A stretch of 64,000 nucleotides of DNA from Halomonas alkalisoli (GTDB lineage: Bacteria > Pseudomonadota > Gammaproteobacteria > Pseudomonadales > Halomonadaceae). Location: positions 1-64,000 of the forward strand of contig NZ_JAKCMI010000019.1 of the NCBI RefSeq assembly GCF_021412585.1, read 5' to 3'. Positions within the stretch are counted from its first letter, which is position 1. Each line of letters opens with the position of its first letter. Positions 9,636-19,074 of this stretch are shown piece after piece. A program made the position numbers and the translations under genes. The notes beneath the pieces are model-generated. The model ran no database searches. It saw only the letters and a program-made list of their open reading frames with translations, and was not told the origin of the DNA.

Positions 9636-10628
9636 TCAAGCAATAAGTGCAGCACCTGCGGTATCCAGGGCTCCTGAGTATTCTCCCAGGAACACCTGTG
9701 CCGGTGTCCGATAACCGAGTCGCTTCCTAGGGCGATCATTCAGCTTCTTGACGACCGCTCTCACCTCGGCGTCCGTCACCTGCCGGAAGTCGATCACCTT
9801 GGGGAAGTACTGCCGTATCAGGCCATTGGTGTTCTCGTTAGTCCCTCGTTGGCCTGAGCAGTAGGGGGCACAGAAGTAGGTGGCTGCCGTCACCGCCTTG
9901 CCCACGGCCTCGTGGCTGGCAAACTCCGAGCCATTGTCCAGCGTGATGGTCTGGACTGCTCCACGACGGGGCTTCAGCAACCGAATCATGGCCTTCTGCG
10001 TCAGCTCTGCGGTGATATTGGGTAGCCGTGCTGCCAGCAGATAGCCGCTGCGGCGCTCGACCAGCGTGACCAATCCGGACTGCTTGTGCCCCTTGAGCAC
10101 TGTGTCGCCCTCCCAGTGGCCAATAGTGAGCCGGTCATCCACCTCAGCGGGACAGTGCTCGATACCGACCCTGTTGGGGATCTTGCCAAGCCCCGCACTC
10201 TTGGCCTGAGCACGGTACTTGCTGCGCCGCTTGGGCTGTCGTAGGCACTGCCACAGGTCGCCACCGAGTGCCTTGTCATCCCAGATCAAGGAGTAGATCC
10301 ACTGGTGACTCACGCCCATGCCCGTCAAGGGCGTCATGAAGCCGCTGATCTGCTCCGGGCTCCACTCTTCGCGCAGACGATCGGCGACGGCTGCGATCAT
10401 GCTGGGCAGGCGCTTCGTCCTCTTCCAGGCGGTGCGGCGCCGGTCATCGCTAAGTGTCTGAGCCTGCTCGGGATCATACCCATCAGCAGCGGCGTTACGG
10501 TGCAGCTCGCGGCTGACAGTGCTGTTGTGGATGCCAAGCTCTCTGGCGATCTGTCGCTGGCTCATGCCGACACCTCGTTGGGCGTGAATCTGGTATCGTT
10601 GGGTCTGGGTCAGCTGTCGGTATCCCAT
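9636..10628 (-). CDS. IS30-family transposase
   Basis: The 330-residue product starts MGYRQLTQTQRYQI and has the IS30 N-terminal helix-turn-helix (SQRQIARELGIHNSTVSREL), then the DDE catalytic core: first Asp in IGHWEGDTVLKG, second Asp in TITLDNGSEFASH, and Glu in GTNENTNGLIRQYFPK. The C-terminal RPRKRLGYRTPAQVF signature is complete. The start at 10628 is chosen by comparison with the homologous copies and family starts; the frame also extends upstream to 10673. All three catalytic residues are present, so this copy may still be active and could mobilise the relatives. Confidence 0.93.
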   Translation of the reverse strand: MGYRQLTQTQRYQIHAQRGVGMSQRQIARELGIHNSTVSRELHRNAAADGYDPEQAQTLSDDRRRTAWKRTKRLPSMIAAVADRLREEWSPEQISGFMTPLTGMGVSHQWIYSLIWDDKALGGDLWQCLRQPKRRSKYRAQAKSAGLGKIPNRVGIEHCPAEVDDRLTIGHWEGDTVLKGHKQSGLVTLVERRSGYLLAARLPNITAELTQKAMIRLLKPRRGAVQTITLDNGSEFASHEAVGKAVTAATYFCAPYCSGQRGTNENTNGLIRQYFPKVIDFRQVTDAEVRAVVKKLNDRPRKRLGYRTPAQVFLGEYSGALDTAGAALIA

Positions 10629-10673
10629 GCTCTGCTTCACTTTGGTCGTATATGGAGTCCGACCCGGTTGCAA
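9636..10673 (-). mobile_element. intact IS30-family insertion sequence
   Basis: This is the only IS30 copy in the window with an unbroken transposase frame. The conserved 3' end is the CTGAATTCAAGCA stretch at about 9630-9643, shared with the copies ending near 14650 and 3670. The 5' end lies just upstream of the start codon, where similarity to the copy at 13620 begins (CTCTGCTTCACTTTGGT, 10629-10645). Exact terminal repeats and a target duplication could not be resolved by eye. Confidence 0.75.
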
Positions 10674-10915
10674 GCACGAGGCACGATAGTTGGTAGGTAC
10701 GACTACACACGTATATCCGATCTTTAAGATGATGCCAGAGGCATCGGACCCTGATGGGCTATCCGCACGTCAGTTCCCAAATGGTAAAGCGAGTTGCTTG
10801 CTCTTCGACCAAAACGGGGTTTACCGACGTCGGTTCGACCTGTTTGCCATCTTGCAGCATGCTCAGCAATCGTGGTGGTGGGTGACCTCAGTGAAATAAA
10901 ATCATTAGATTCATG
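10674..10915. other. gap between IS30 and IS110
   Basis: About 240 bases with no supported gene; a 69-codon plus-strand frame (10690-10899) has no ribosome site and no family resemblance. Confidence 0.5.
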
Positions 10916-10919
10916 GGGT

Positions 10920-11960
10920 TGGATTTACGCAGCTTGGGCTGCCCTATCCGGATCATATGCAATGTCGTGACAGGTGATCGACCAGGCGATACGCGCCGTC
11001 TTGTTGGCCAAGGCGATCACTGCCACGTTGGCATGTTTTCGCTCAGCCAGCTGCCGGACCCAGTGACTCAGGTTGTCCTCCTTGCCTTCCGTGTATCGCA
11101 AGACCGCTCGAGCACCATGTACCAGCAATGTCCGCAGATAACTGTCTCCTTTTGCTGATCCCCAGCAAGCGATCTCGTCCGCCGGTACTGTGTTGACGCG
11201 GCGTCAGGCCCAGTGAGGGGAGCAAAGTCACGTCCGCGCTTGAAGGCCTTAGCATCACCTAGGCCGCCGGCCAGCGCGCTGGCTGTAATGATGCCGACAC
11301 CCCGGAGAGTCATCAGGCGTTTCGCTACAGGGACAGTTTTGGAGTGGTGCGCGATGCGCTCCGTGACCGTGGCAATGCGGTCATCCAGGTACCGGAGATC
11401 TTCGGCGAGCCCCGCAAGCAGGAAGCGGAAGTTATCGGTCAAGCCGTTCTCGGCGTCTTCCAGCCAGCGTGGCAGTGCCGTGCGTAGCTGACCGATACCG
11501 ATGGGGGCCACCAGCCCGTACTCGCCAACCAACCCGTGAATCTGGTTTGCCTTGGCCGTGCGATGCTGAACAAGCTCTTCCCGGATAGGGTGAGCGGCCT
11601 GAATATCTTGTTGAGCTGCCGTCTTGGCCGCCACGAAGTGCATCGTTGGTCTTCTCATGGCCTCACAGAAGGCCTCGGCATCAACGCGGTCACTCTTGTT
11701 GCTCTTGATGTAGGGCTTCACGAACTGAGCCGCGATCAGCTTAACGTGATATCCGCGTGCCTGAAGTTCACCCGCCCAATAGTGAGATGAGGCACAGGCT
11801 TCCATGGCGATCTCGGCACCGACAGGGACACGGTTGGCGATCGCGCCCAGCCACTTGTCACAGGAGAACTTACTGCGCTATTGAACCTGATCATGACGGT
11901 CGACACCGTAGACGTCGAAAACAGACTTGGCAATATCAACACCGATTCGGGAAATAGTCA
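10920..11960 (-). pseudogene. IS110-family transposase, broken by one stop and two frameshifts
   Basis: Reading from ATG at 11960, the protein begins as a normal IS110 DEDD transposase (TISRIGVDIAKSVFDVYG), hits an in-frame TAG at about 11880 (after HDQVQ), continues through MEACASSHYWAGEL and KSDRVDAEAFCEAM and the C-terminal LMTLRGVGIITASALAGGLG transposase_20 region. Near 11200 the frame shifts (SLGLTPRQHSTGGRDRLLGI is in another frame) and near 11145 it shifts again (VHGARAVLRYTEGKEDNL to the end at about 10925). Three lesions make it inactive. Confidence 0.88.
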
Positions 11961-12057
11961 TGGGAAGTGCTCCTTAGCCATGGGCGGGCAGTGGCCCTCC
12001 CACCCTCTAGTGTGGCGCAGCAGCACCGGTATAGGGTGCGTCGGACTCCATCCCCTC

Positions 12058-12104
12058 GGTAAAGCAGGGAGGGTATCGGTGCTGGCCCTCCTGCCTCTAC
12101 CGTT
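12058..12104. repeat. palindromic repeat, left copy
   Basis: GGTAAAGCAGGGAGGG is followed within the same 46 bases by CCCTCCTGCCTCTACC, so the unit is an imperfect hairpin. Almost the same unit recurs in opposite orientation at 13573-13618, on the far side of the 12200-13630 gene, and a partial one at 1585-1612. It could be a REP-like palindrome, a terminator-like hairpin or the end of an unrecognised mobile unit. Confidence 0.7.
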
Positions 12105-12199
12105 AAATCCAAATTGCAGCGGTTATTCTATGAATCCAGGCCTCTAAATTTGGTTAGGTGACAACTACTCTGGCAGATAGAGAGGTAGGGAGGTAGAAA

Positions 12200-13630
12200 A
12201 TGAAATTTAAAAAAATACATTCGTGGTTTTTATTCCAGCTTAAATGTTTTTTTTGGAGATTGGTTAAAATAATATTAATTTGTACTTTTTCTTATAAAAG
12301 AATATGGAAAAGAAGAGTCAAAGACCTTGACTTCGAACAAGGGTGGCAAGAAGGAATTAGAATCATTGAATCAGATTTGAGCTTTTTTCAAGTGATGCGG
12401 TACAGGCCTGCTTACCACGGAGACTTCCATGAGGAAATAAAATCAATATTTTCAGCTTTGGCCTTTTTAGATTATCAGTATTATTCTTCTGATTTGGTGG
12501 GGTATAAAAAAAGCATAAATACTTTGGGTTGTTATTTCGAGTATGTAAAAAAGACAAAATATGAAGATGTTGTTAACTCGGAAGTCTGGCCACTTTACCT
12601 CCACCAAAAAGCAACACTGAACAGTATGCTAGGCAATCCAACTGAAGGCGCTTCGATGAACTGTGAGGTAAAGCATATTTTTGAGGAAAAAGGAAATAAT
12701 GATTTTAAAGCTATATCATATGGAATATGTGCGATGTGCTGTCGTGTCGAGACATTTTCAGTCTATGAAAAAAATCTTGTGAAAACAATTGAATCAGACG
12801 CAAAAGAACTAACGCAGCAGCTTCAGTCCTATCTTTGCAAGGATAATAATAAATTCAAACGTAAAGATGTAGTTGCTGAATTTATCCTTTCGCAGCTATT
12901 GCGGTGTAAGATTCAGTTTTACATGGAAGAACCTAATGTGGAAATTATTGAAGATAGTTTAGAAGAAATTAAGCCATTGCTTTCAGAAATTAAAGGAGTT
13001 GATAAAACAACATATGATATCGTTGTGCCATTTTATAAAGCATTGCTAAAATGGTTAAAAAAAGAGGAACCACATAAAGTAAGGCCAGAATATGATAAGG
13101 CGCTGGAGGAACGAAGAAAATCTAAAACTGGAGGCACGCATTTTTGTTTGTTAAAATTGCCTGACCGTCTTCTTTCTGGCTTGGCCGAGTATGTGGTGCG
13201 AGAGAAAATTTATAAAGACATTTCACTACATAGAATGCAACGCTCTGTATCTTCTAGATTTGTTTTATATTCTATTCTAATACCCTTGGCTTCTATTGCT
13301 TTTGCGCTCATGGTCGCTAATTATGAAGTCCCTGCCAACTTTTGGGTGGTTGGTGCCCTTTTAAATGACGATAATAAGTTTATATTTTTAATTTTGTTTT
13401 CATTGTCTGTGGCTATAGCGCTAATCAATTTATTAAAATTAAGATATGAGCTAGAATTTCCAGGCCTTGTCTCTCCGGGAGCTTTAAGAATATCTCTGTC
13501 TGTTATAGCCATTCTTTTAGCAATAGTTACAATACTTTTTAGATTCATAGAGTACCCCAGCACTTTGGACCGCACGGTAGAGGCAGGAGGGCCAGCGCCG
13601 GTACCCTCCCTGCCTTACCTACCAAAGTGA
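12200..13630 (+). CDS. AT-rich membrane protein of unknown function, 476 aa
   Basis: A GGGAGG site precedes the ATG. One hydrophobic segment near the N-terminus (about residues 10-30) is followed by a long soluble helical region (residues 40-350, many Lys/Glu, two clustered Cys in ICAMCCRVE), and then three membrane helices (about 351-370, 386-410, 428-450). I do not recognise the family. The last 17 residues (EAGGPAPVPSLPYLPK region) are translated from the palindromic repeat and the start of the neighbouring IS30, so the natural C-terminus has probably been replaced. Composition is strikingly AT-rich, pointing to foreign origin. Confidence 0.75.
   Translation: MKFKKIHSWFLFQLKCFFWRLVKIILICTFSYKRIWKRRVKDLDFEQGWQEGIRIIESDLSFFQVMRYRPAYHGDFHEEIKSIFSALAFLDYQYYSSDLVGYKKSINTLGCYFEYVKKTKYEDVVNSEVWPLYLHQKATLNSMLGNPTEGASMNCEVKHIFEEKGNNDFKAISYGICAMCCRVETFSVYEKNLVKTIESDAKELTQQLQSYLCKDNNKFKRKDVVAEFILSQLLRCKIQFYMEEPNVEIIEDSLEEIKPLLSEIKGVDKTTYDIVVPFYKALLKWLKKEEPHKVRPEYDKALEERRKSKTGGTHFCLLKLPDRLLSGLAEYVVREKIYKDISLHRMQRSVSSRFVLYSILIPLASIAFALMVANYEVPANFWVVGALLNDDNKFIFLILFSLSVAIALINLLKLRYELEFPGLVSPGALRISLSVIAILLAIVTILFRFIEYPSTLDRTVEAGGPAPVPSLPYLPK
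13573..13618. repeat. palindromic repeat, right copy
   Basis: Inverted counterpart of the unit at 12058-12104, matching at roughly nine positions in ten by eye. It directly abuts the 5' end of the IS30 copy (ACCAAAGTGAAGCAGAGC at 13619 onwards) and supplies the last codons of the preceding gene. Confidence 0.7.
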
Positions 13631-14665
13631 AGCAGAGCATGGGATACCGACAGCTGACCCAGACCCAACGATATCAGATATTCGCCCGCCATGACTTTGG
13701 TGTGAGCCAGCGGCAGATCGCCAGAGAGCTGGGCATCCACAGCAGCACCATCAGCCGTGAGCTGCGCCGCAACGCCAACTTTGGTGGCTACAAGCCCGAG
13801 CAGGCCCAGTCTCTCAGTGATCACCGGCGCCGCACCGCCTAGAAGCGGACGAAGAGGTTGCCCAGCATGATCGCTGCCGTCGCCGACCGGCTGCGTGAGG
13901 AGTGGAACCCGGAACAGATCAGCGGTTTCATGGCGCCCTTGGCAGGCGTAGGCGTCAGGCACCAGTGGATCTACTTCTTGATCTGGGATGACAGGGCGCG
14001 TGGTGGTGATCACTGGCGGCATCTCCGCCAGCCCACACGGCGCAGCAAGCACCGGCCCCAGGCCAAGAGCGCAGAGCTTGGCAAGATTCCTAACCGGGCG
14101 GGCATCGAGCATCGCCCGACTGAGGTCGATGCCAGGCTCTTCATCGGCCACTGGGAGGGCGACACCGTGATCCAGGGTCACAAGCAATCGGGGCTAGTTA
14201 CGCTGGTAGAGCGTCGGAGCGGCTACCTGCTGGCGGCACGGCTGCCCAGGATCTCGGCGAAGCTGACGCAAGCGGCCATGATCCGCCTGCTGAAGCCTCG
14301 CCGGGTGCTGGCCACACCATCGCACTAGACAATGGTTCCGAATTCGCCGGTCATGAAGCGGTGGCCATGGCGGTGGCCATGGCGGTGGCCATGGCGGTGA
14401 CCGCAGCGACGTACTTTTGTGATCCCTACTGCTCCGTCCAGCGTGGGAGCAACGAGAACACTAATGGCCTGGTACGGCAGTACTTCCCCAAGGGAACGGA
14501 CTCCCGGCAGGTAACGGACCCCGAGCTACCCAAGGTGGTCAATAAGCTGAATGACCGCCCTAGGAAGCGACTCGGTTATCGGACACCGGCACAGGTGTTC
14601 CTGGGGGGTACTCAGGAGCCCTGGAAACCGCAGGTGCTGCGCTTAATGCTTGAATTCAGGTTATT
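13627..14665 (+). pseudogene. IS30-family transposase, broken copy
   Basis: Homologous throughout to the intact copy at 9636-10628. The start MGYRQLTQTQRYQI (ATG 13639) and helix-turn-helix are intact, but a TAG at 13840-13842 replaces the Trp codon of HRRRTAWKR, a frameshift near 14310 separates KPRR from the LDNGSEF region, and the segment before AVTAATYFC has been expanded by a 12-base tandem repeat (14358-14399). The Glu region (GSNENTNGLVRQYFPK) and C-terminus are present in the second frame. Inactive without help from the intact copy. Confidence 0.9.
14358..14399. repeat. 12-base tandem repeat inside the broken IS30
   Basis: GCGGTGGCCATG is present three times in a row followed by a partial fourth copy, coding a repeated Ala-Val-Ala-Met. 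The intact IS30 copy has a single KAV here, so this is a slippage expansion in a dead gene. Confidence 0.9.
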
Positions 14666-14884
14666 AGCATTCTTATGTTATGGGGTGTGTGGTAAGTAGA
14701 GGTTAGATATTAAAACCTTTATTTTGGTTTCGCGCTCACCAAGAGCAATAGGTTTAAGACGACGACAGTTGAATAAAGCACGACAGCAAGTTGCGGGCAT
14801 CCGTTCGCTTTCACAGCGCTTGCGCGAAATGCGCTTCTGACCTAATTTGTTATTGTTGGGCGTTGTTCGCCGGAGGGTAGGCTT

Positions 14885-15325
14885 ATGTCGGCTGCCTTGT
14901 GCGAGATTTGCGGTGGTTTCGGTTTCGATCGTGACAATCATGTCTGCATCCATTGCGCCGGTACCGGCAGGGATCCCTACCGCAAGGCGCCGGGTAGCGG
15001 CGGTCCCATCTCGCCCAGGCGAAATGGCCGGGCCATGCCCCTACCGAGATCGCTACAGGCCGTCCTCTTGATGTTAGCGTTAGCAGGCGGCGCAGTCTCC
15101 TACGTCAGCTCCGACGGATCGCTGGAGCAGGCAGGCCTCGGCGCTCTGCTCGTACTTGTGACAGGGCTCGTTATCGCCTATGCGTTACGAAATCTGCTCC
15201 CGCTCTTGATCCTCTCGGCCGCCTTCTACTTCATCGACCAGGCGCTGTGGGAGGGATTGGCCGTGCCCAAGGTAATGAACGCGGTCGTCGCGATTGTCAT
15301 TCAAGCCTATGCAGCGGTGTTCTGA
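14885..15325 (+). CDS. zinc-ribbon membrane protein, 146 aa
   Basis: The N-terminal 30 residues contain two CxxC pairs (LCEICGGFGF and VCIHCAGTGRD), a DnaJ-like treble-clef or zinc-ribbon pattern. After a basic linker, three membrane helices follow (about residues 56-76, 84-100 and 104-146 in parts, e.g. GLGALLVLVTGLVIAYAL). A GGAGGG site precedes the ATG at 14885. Function unknown; zinc-ribbon plus membrane helices suggests a small membrane-anchored sensor or chaperone, but that is inference. GC-rich composition resembles the host chromosome more than its island neighbours. Confidence 0.7.
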   Translation: MSAALCEICGGFGFDRDNHVCIHCAGTGRDPYRKAPGSGGPISPRRNGRAMPLPRSLQAVLLMLALAGGAVSYVSSDGSLEQAGLGALLVLVTGLVIAYALRNLLPLLILSAAFYFIDQALWEGLAVPKVMNAVVAIVIQAYAAVF

Positions 15326-15351
15326 ACCTGCTTTATTCATCAGGTGCTGAA

Positions 15352-15615
15352 TTAGGGTATTAGATCGAGGGGGTGCCTGTAACTATCCACTTCATTGAGA
15401 TCAATCCAACTCTTAGCATGCTGCAAAACCACGGTGCGCAGCAGGCTGGCTAGCGAATGACGGACGCGCTGCGGGTCGTGCTGGTCGACCAGGCGATCCT
15501 CAAGGGCGGCGATCACGCCGCTGCTGTCGAGGGCTTCGCGCAGCAGCAAGGCACCGTTGTCACTGGTGATGCGCTGGCCATCAAGCTCAACGCGGATGGC
15601 CCCGTTGCAGGATGG
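15352..15615 (-). pseudogene. IS1380-family transposase N-terminal fragment
   Basis: On the minus strand from about 15615 the sequence codes ELDGQRITSDNGALLLREAL, SGVIAALEDRLVDQHDP and RVRHSLASLLRTVVLQHAKSW, the recognisable N-terminal region of IS1380-type transposases. The frame ends at 15352 after YRHPLDLIP and no catalytic domain follows, so it is a truncated remnant. Confidence 0.78.
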
Positions 15616-15905
15616 AATCTATGGGGATAACGAGAAACCACCAGCTATCTTCGTTCTCAGACTTGCCTCATGAATAAGCCGGGTTCATCGCGAGATCTCA
15701 TACTATCAGAGTAAACGTAGCGGAAATCTCACATTGACGGTGGACCGGTTTCTGGGTGGAAGGTCTGGGATTCCCTAGTTACCTCTAAGGAGTGAAGATT
15801 TCGAGCAATACCCAAAGCTTGTAATGAGTTTGGTTATTGCACAGTTTATGGATAACAAAATTATTGGATGCATGATCGCATCCCTATAATACCTTACCCC
15901 TTAAT
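15616..15905. other. gap, no supported gene
   Basis: About 290 bases without a plausible frame or clear signal. Confidence 0.5.
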
Positions 15906-16379
15906 TTAGTCCCAGAAGGCGGCCCTACAATCTTCGCTGATTGCTTTAGCTGAGCCCTTAAGAGTGAATGTTGATTCACGTCCATCAGAAAATCGGATAT
16001 AGACACTGTTATGTATTTTAAGCTTTTCAAGAACATGATCAAAGTTTAATGCGCCCGCGCGGCTATCTGATGATATAGTACCATTTTGATCTACAGAAAT
16101 TGTTTCTAGAGGTCCTTGATCAAAAATCATTATGATCTCATTCGACCTCGGCCCATCTCCTGCAAGACTGAAATGAATAGAACTGGCGCGTCTACTTCCA
16201 CTCTCACAAGCTACATAGATCTTATTGCCCGACCCACGTGTGACTTCCGCCTCTGCTACACCTTGGCCCCATCCAGAGCGCCACTCGTCATCAGATGTTG
16301 CGGTAGTCCAGGCAAACGCTGATGTGGTCATAACAGAAGCAGCAATTGTTGCGGTTACGACAATTGATTTCATATTCAT
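15906..16379 (-). CDS. secreted/periplasmic protein, 157 aa
   Basis: A signal peptide is clear (MNMKSIVVTATIAASVMTTS then AFA, cleavage before WTTATSDDEW). The mature 130-residue domain is beta-rich with two Cys (VACESGS and EDCRAAFWD) likely to form a disulfide. The pattern resembles small periplasmic proteins that compare a strand-rich domain around FDQGPLETISVDQNG, but I cannot name the family. Upstream in-frame TTG at 16397 is possible; ATG 16379 gives the better signal peptide. It lies 90 bases downstream of the glycine-zipper gene on the same strand. Confidence 0.7.
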   Translation of the reverse strand: MNMKSIVVTATIAASVMTTSAFAWTTATSDDEWRSGWGQGVAEAEVTRGSGNKIYVACESGSRRASSIHFSLAGDGPRSNEIIMIFDQGPLETISVDQNGTISSDSRAGALNFDHVLEKLKIHNSVYIRFSDGRESTFTLKGSAKAISEDCRAAFWD

Positions 16380-16488
16380 TTTAATGCCACGCTCCAATTT
16401 TTAAAGTTAGTCAAGCATGTGCTCAATATTTAAGGCTGATACTATCCCTCTTCTAAAATTATACATTATAATATTTAATCTTCAATAA

Positions 16489-17352
16489 TTAATTAATCTG
16501 CTTCGCCGCGATTAGATTCTGAAATACGGCTTGCCAATGATTTGCACTATCTATGTGGTGATCTAAGAGCCAGTCGCCTTTCTTTAGTCCCTTGTAATTT
16601 TTGTGGCCTGTTTCATAGAATGCTAGCTCAACATAAGGTCTTTTTGGGTTTTTCAGTATCAAGTTGATGGCGACCTTACGAATTCTCACTTCGGTCATTG
16701 ACTTGTTGTTTTTTCCCGCAATCGCACCGACAATCGCGCCGGTCCCTCCGGTTAAAATCCCGCCAACTGCGGCGCCTGCTAGGCTGCCGCTGACCCCCGA
16801 AGTGGCTTTTGAAACCATAAGATCATCAACATATACTTCGGATTCAATGATGTCCTCAGGATTAATCACAGTGTAATCCGGGTTTGGTGCGTACTGCTTT
16901 CCCCATATGATAAGCACCTTGCTTAAATTGCTGTTCGTCATTATGTTGAATTCTTTAGACTTAAGTTCTTCCGCATTCTCGAAGCCCTCGGATGTTTTGA
17001 TTTCATGATAGCGCTTGTGGTTTTCATCAGATTTTTCGCGATAAATGATCGGGCCTATCCCCATGACCAAGAAAAAACCTATACCCCCTATTGCACCTGA
17101 GTATATGGAATACTGCAATGTATTGTCCCAGCCAAATTTAATGCCAGCAGTAATCGAACCTGAGTACATAACATAGAAAAGAGGTAAGCAAAAAGCGTAA
17201 AATATAAAAAACATTGCCACTAAGAGGCATGCAAAAAGGACACTAACCAGCGCGTTAATGATCAAGTGTGAAAGGATTTCAACAACATTACCATCAGCGA
17301 TGGTTTTTGCTTTCATTGCGTTAGCTACTGGTATTTCTTTTATGGATTTCAT
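16489..17352 (-). CDS. membrane protein with glycine zipper, 287 aa
   Basis: Two or three membrane helices in the first 110 residues (IINALVSVLFACLLVAMFFI, then LFYVMYSGS and GAIGGIGFFLVMGIGPI) precede a soluble region. Near residues 193-217 there is a glycine-zipper stretch (GSLAGAAVGGILTGG, then GAIVGAIAG), typical of membrane-inserting or oligomerising segments. The C-terminal 60 residues look like a small alpha/beta domain. GGAGGG precedes the ATG at 17352. Family not recognised. The glycine zipper gives a hint of pore formation or oligomerisation, but nothing stronger. Confidence 0.7.
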   Translation of the reverse strand: MKSIKEIPVANAMKAKTIADGNVVEILSHLIINALVSVLFACLLVAMFFIFYAFCLPLFYVMYSGSITAGIKFGWDNTLQYSIYSGAIGGIGFFLVMGIGPIIYREKSDENHKRYHEIKTSEGFENAEELKSKEFNIMTNSNLSKVLIIWGKQYAPNPDYTVINPEDIIESEVYVDDLMVSKATSGVSGSLAGAAVGGILTGGTGAIVGAIAGKNNKSMTEVRIRKVAINLILKNPKRPYVELAFYETGHKNYKGLKKGDWLLDHHIDSANHWQAVFQNLIAAKQIN

Positions 17353-17764
17353 GTTGCCCCCCCTCCCTATTGTAAGTTCCTGTTACAGAGTAGGAGGGCT
17401 TTATGTGATTATCAATAATTCAGCGATAAAAAATTATTCTTATATGAGAGTAATAAGAAAGTATGAGCCTGGCTAACTATTATGGCGTTGGCTCGAGCAC
17501 AGATTGCAAGGCAATACCTACATTAAGGCGGGCATAGGTCTAAATGGTCGGCAGGAAATTTCATCAATACGACTGTGCTTCACGGCGGGTAGAGAACGCT
17601 CGGAGAGGCTGACGCAGACGCTGAGTGCTATTAATCGCTATTAGGGCAGGGGACGGTGTTCCTAGGCGCTCATGGCATCTTGAAGCCATAAGCGATGCTT
17701 CCATAGTACAAGGCACTTGAATATAAGACTCGCTGGAGCGACCTGCTTTCGGACCGTTGATCGA
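17353..17764. other. gap, possible transposase scrap
   Basis: No supported gene. 17480-17640 contains a plus-strand stretch vaguely like the N-terminal part of an IS30-type transposase (YIKAGIGLNGRQ), too weak to call. Confidence 0.4.
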
Positions 17765-18817
17765 TCACTCGCAGAGCAGGCCGCTTTTTTGTATTTCGTC
17801 GATTCTGGCCGCGCTTAGGCCTTGAATCCGTGTGAGATCCTCCAGGGACTGCCATGGGCGCCCCTCATCGATGTTGGTTGCGCGTGCCGGCCCTACATGG
17901 GGCAGCTGGTTCAACTGTTCGGGATCGGCCGCATTGATGTCAATACAGGATTCCTCGAATTCACCAGGGATATGGACGTTGCCGTTGAATGCTCTCAACT
18001 CAAGCCTGGCGCTACCCAGCGTTAGATAGACCGGCGCATGATCGGAAACGGCGTCACGTGCCCGTTCGTGGTCGATGCCGAACAGCTCAGGGAATCGGAC
18101 GATGCCGCGCTCAGTCACATCGAGCCTACTGCCAATTTTCCAGATGTTATCGTATAGGTTTGCATAGCGACCATCGGTCAGTCCCAGCGTGGTGGCTCCG
18201 TCAGTGATGACGGGTATCACGCCGAGTGCGCGCAAAGGTTCCCAGCCAAGGTGCTCGGGCCGCAGATTGAAGTCACCGAGCAACAGGCGAGGCGTATCGG
18301 GGTAGACCTCTTCGAGCCACTGCCAGTAATCGGCGAGGGCCTCTATCTCTGGCAAACGATCCACGAGGCGCCGGCCATAGGTGATATGCACGGTGGCCGC
18401 TGCAAATTCCTGACCAGTCTGACGGCTGCGGAACTTAGCGGAGTAGGGCTCCCTGGCAAACATGTCGCGGTGGTCGAAGAAGACCACCGCGCCACTGTGA
18501 TACTCGACCGCGCTGTCCCGCCAGAGGAACGCATACTGCTCCCTGTATGTGGAGCGCCCAAGCGCATGACTGGCCATGGAAGACCAAGACTCTCCCGTCA
18601 TCGCCTCGACCTCCTGTTCCAGACGCTCCAGTGCCTCTTCGTTCATTAGCTCCTGGATCGCAAGTAAATCGAAGTGGCTGGCAACGTGGGCGACCTTGTC
18701 GTAGCGCTTATCGTTATCCCATCCGAGATTCTTAATATTCCAGCTGCCAACGATGATGTCAGCGAAGGTCAGCGACGGCATCATCACCAACCATGCCACA
18801 AAAAGACGAATTACCAT
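17765..18817 (-). CDS. secreted endonuclease/exonuclease/phosphatase with C-terminal helix-hairpin-helix
   Basis: The 350-residue protein has a signal peptide (VIRLFVAWLVMMPSLTFA), then a DNase I-like EEP domain (about residues 20-275): SWNIKNLG, the metal-binding Glu in LLAIQELMN, GDFNLRPEHLG with the catalytic Asp and Asn, and the terminal SDHAPVYL with the catalytic Asp-His. Residues 285-350 are a ComEA-type helix-hairpin-helix (DINAADPEQLNQLPHVGPAR, then LEDLTRIQGLS) that binds DNA non-specifically. The combination suggests an exported DNase. A decayed paralogue is at 29500-29935, so the gene was duplicated together with its surroundings. Confidence 0.85.
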   Translation of the reverse strand: MVIRLFVAWLVMMPSLTFADIIVGSWNIKNLGWDNDKRYDKVAHVASHFDLLAIQELMNEEALERLEQEVEAMTGESWSSMASHALGRSTYREQYAFLWRDSAVEYHSGAVVFFDHRDMFAREPYSAKFRSRQTGQEFAAATVHITYGRRLVDRLPEIEALADYWQWLEEVYPDTPRLLLGDFNLRPEHLGWEPLRALGVIPVITDGATTLGLTDGRYANLYDNIWKIGSRLDVTERGIVRFPELFGIDHERARDAVSDHAPVYLTLGSARLELRAFNGNVHIPGEFEESCIDINAADPEQLNQLPHVGPARATNIDEGRPWQSLEDLTRIQGLSAARIDEIQKSGLLCE

Positions 18818-19010
18818 GCCACCTCACTCCCTGCGTGAAACGTCAAATCCTCGTCATCACGATGGCAGCGGTCAACCTGAGTCTTCATTGATGGACCAAT
18901 CAGCTCGGGAGCTTTCAAGGAGGGATCGTTGAGCGGAGTGAGGAACGCGCAGCCGGAGTTGCCGCCGTCACGCTTGTCCCAGGTGGCCGCCGGCAGGAAC
19001 ATCTCGCGAG
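18818..19010 (-). pseudogene. possible SRAP C-terminal remnant
   Basis: A frame upstream of the DNase-like gene contains LNDPSLKAPELIGPS, reminiscent of the C-terminal end of SRAP proteins (compare VNKPIENDPKLIEPV in the gene at 29985-30653). In the second module an SRAP gene sits in exactly this position before the DNase-like gene, and the bases just before the two DNase-like starts are similar (TTTCACGCAGGGAG at 18830-18843 on the minus strand and TTTTACGCAGGGGG near 29948). The similarity is short. Confidence 0.3.
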
Positions 19011-19074
19011 ACTTACGACACAGGAAGTGCGGTTAATTCGGGAAATCCCATGCTGCCAAGCTGCCCTCGCCTAG

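Noticed and set aside
10690..10899. 69-residue plus-strand gene
   Set aside because: No ribosome site and no protein-like pattern; lies in a scar between two insertion sequences.
12058..13618. Flanking repeats as terminal inverted repeats of a transposon
   Set aside because: Each unit is itself palindromic, so an inverted match is expected for any pair; no transposase lies between them.
17480..17640. IS30-type transposase fragment
   Set aside because: Only a short YIKAG-like phrase; too weak without a database comparison.
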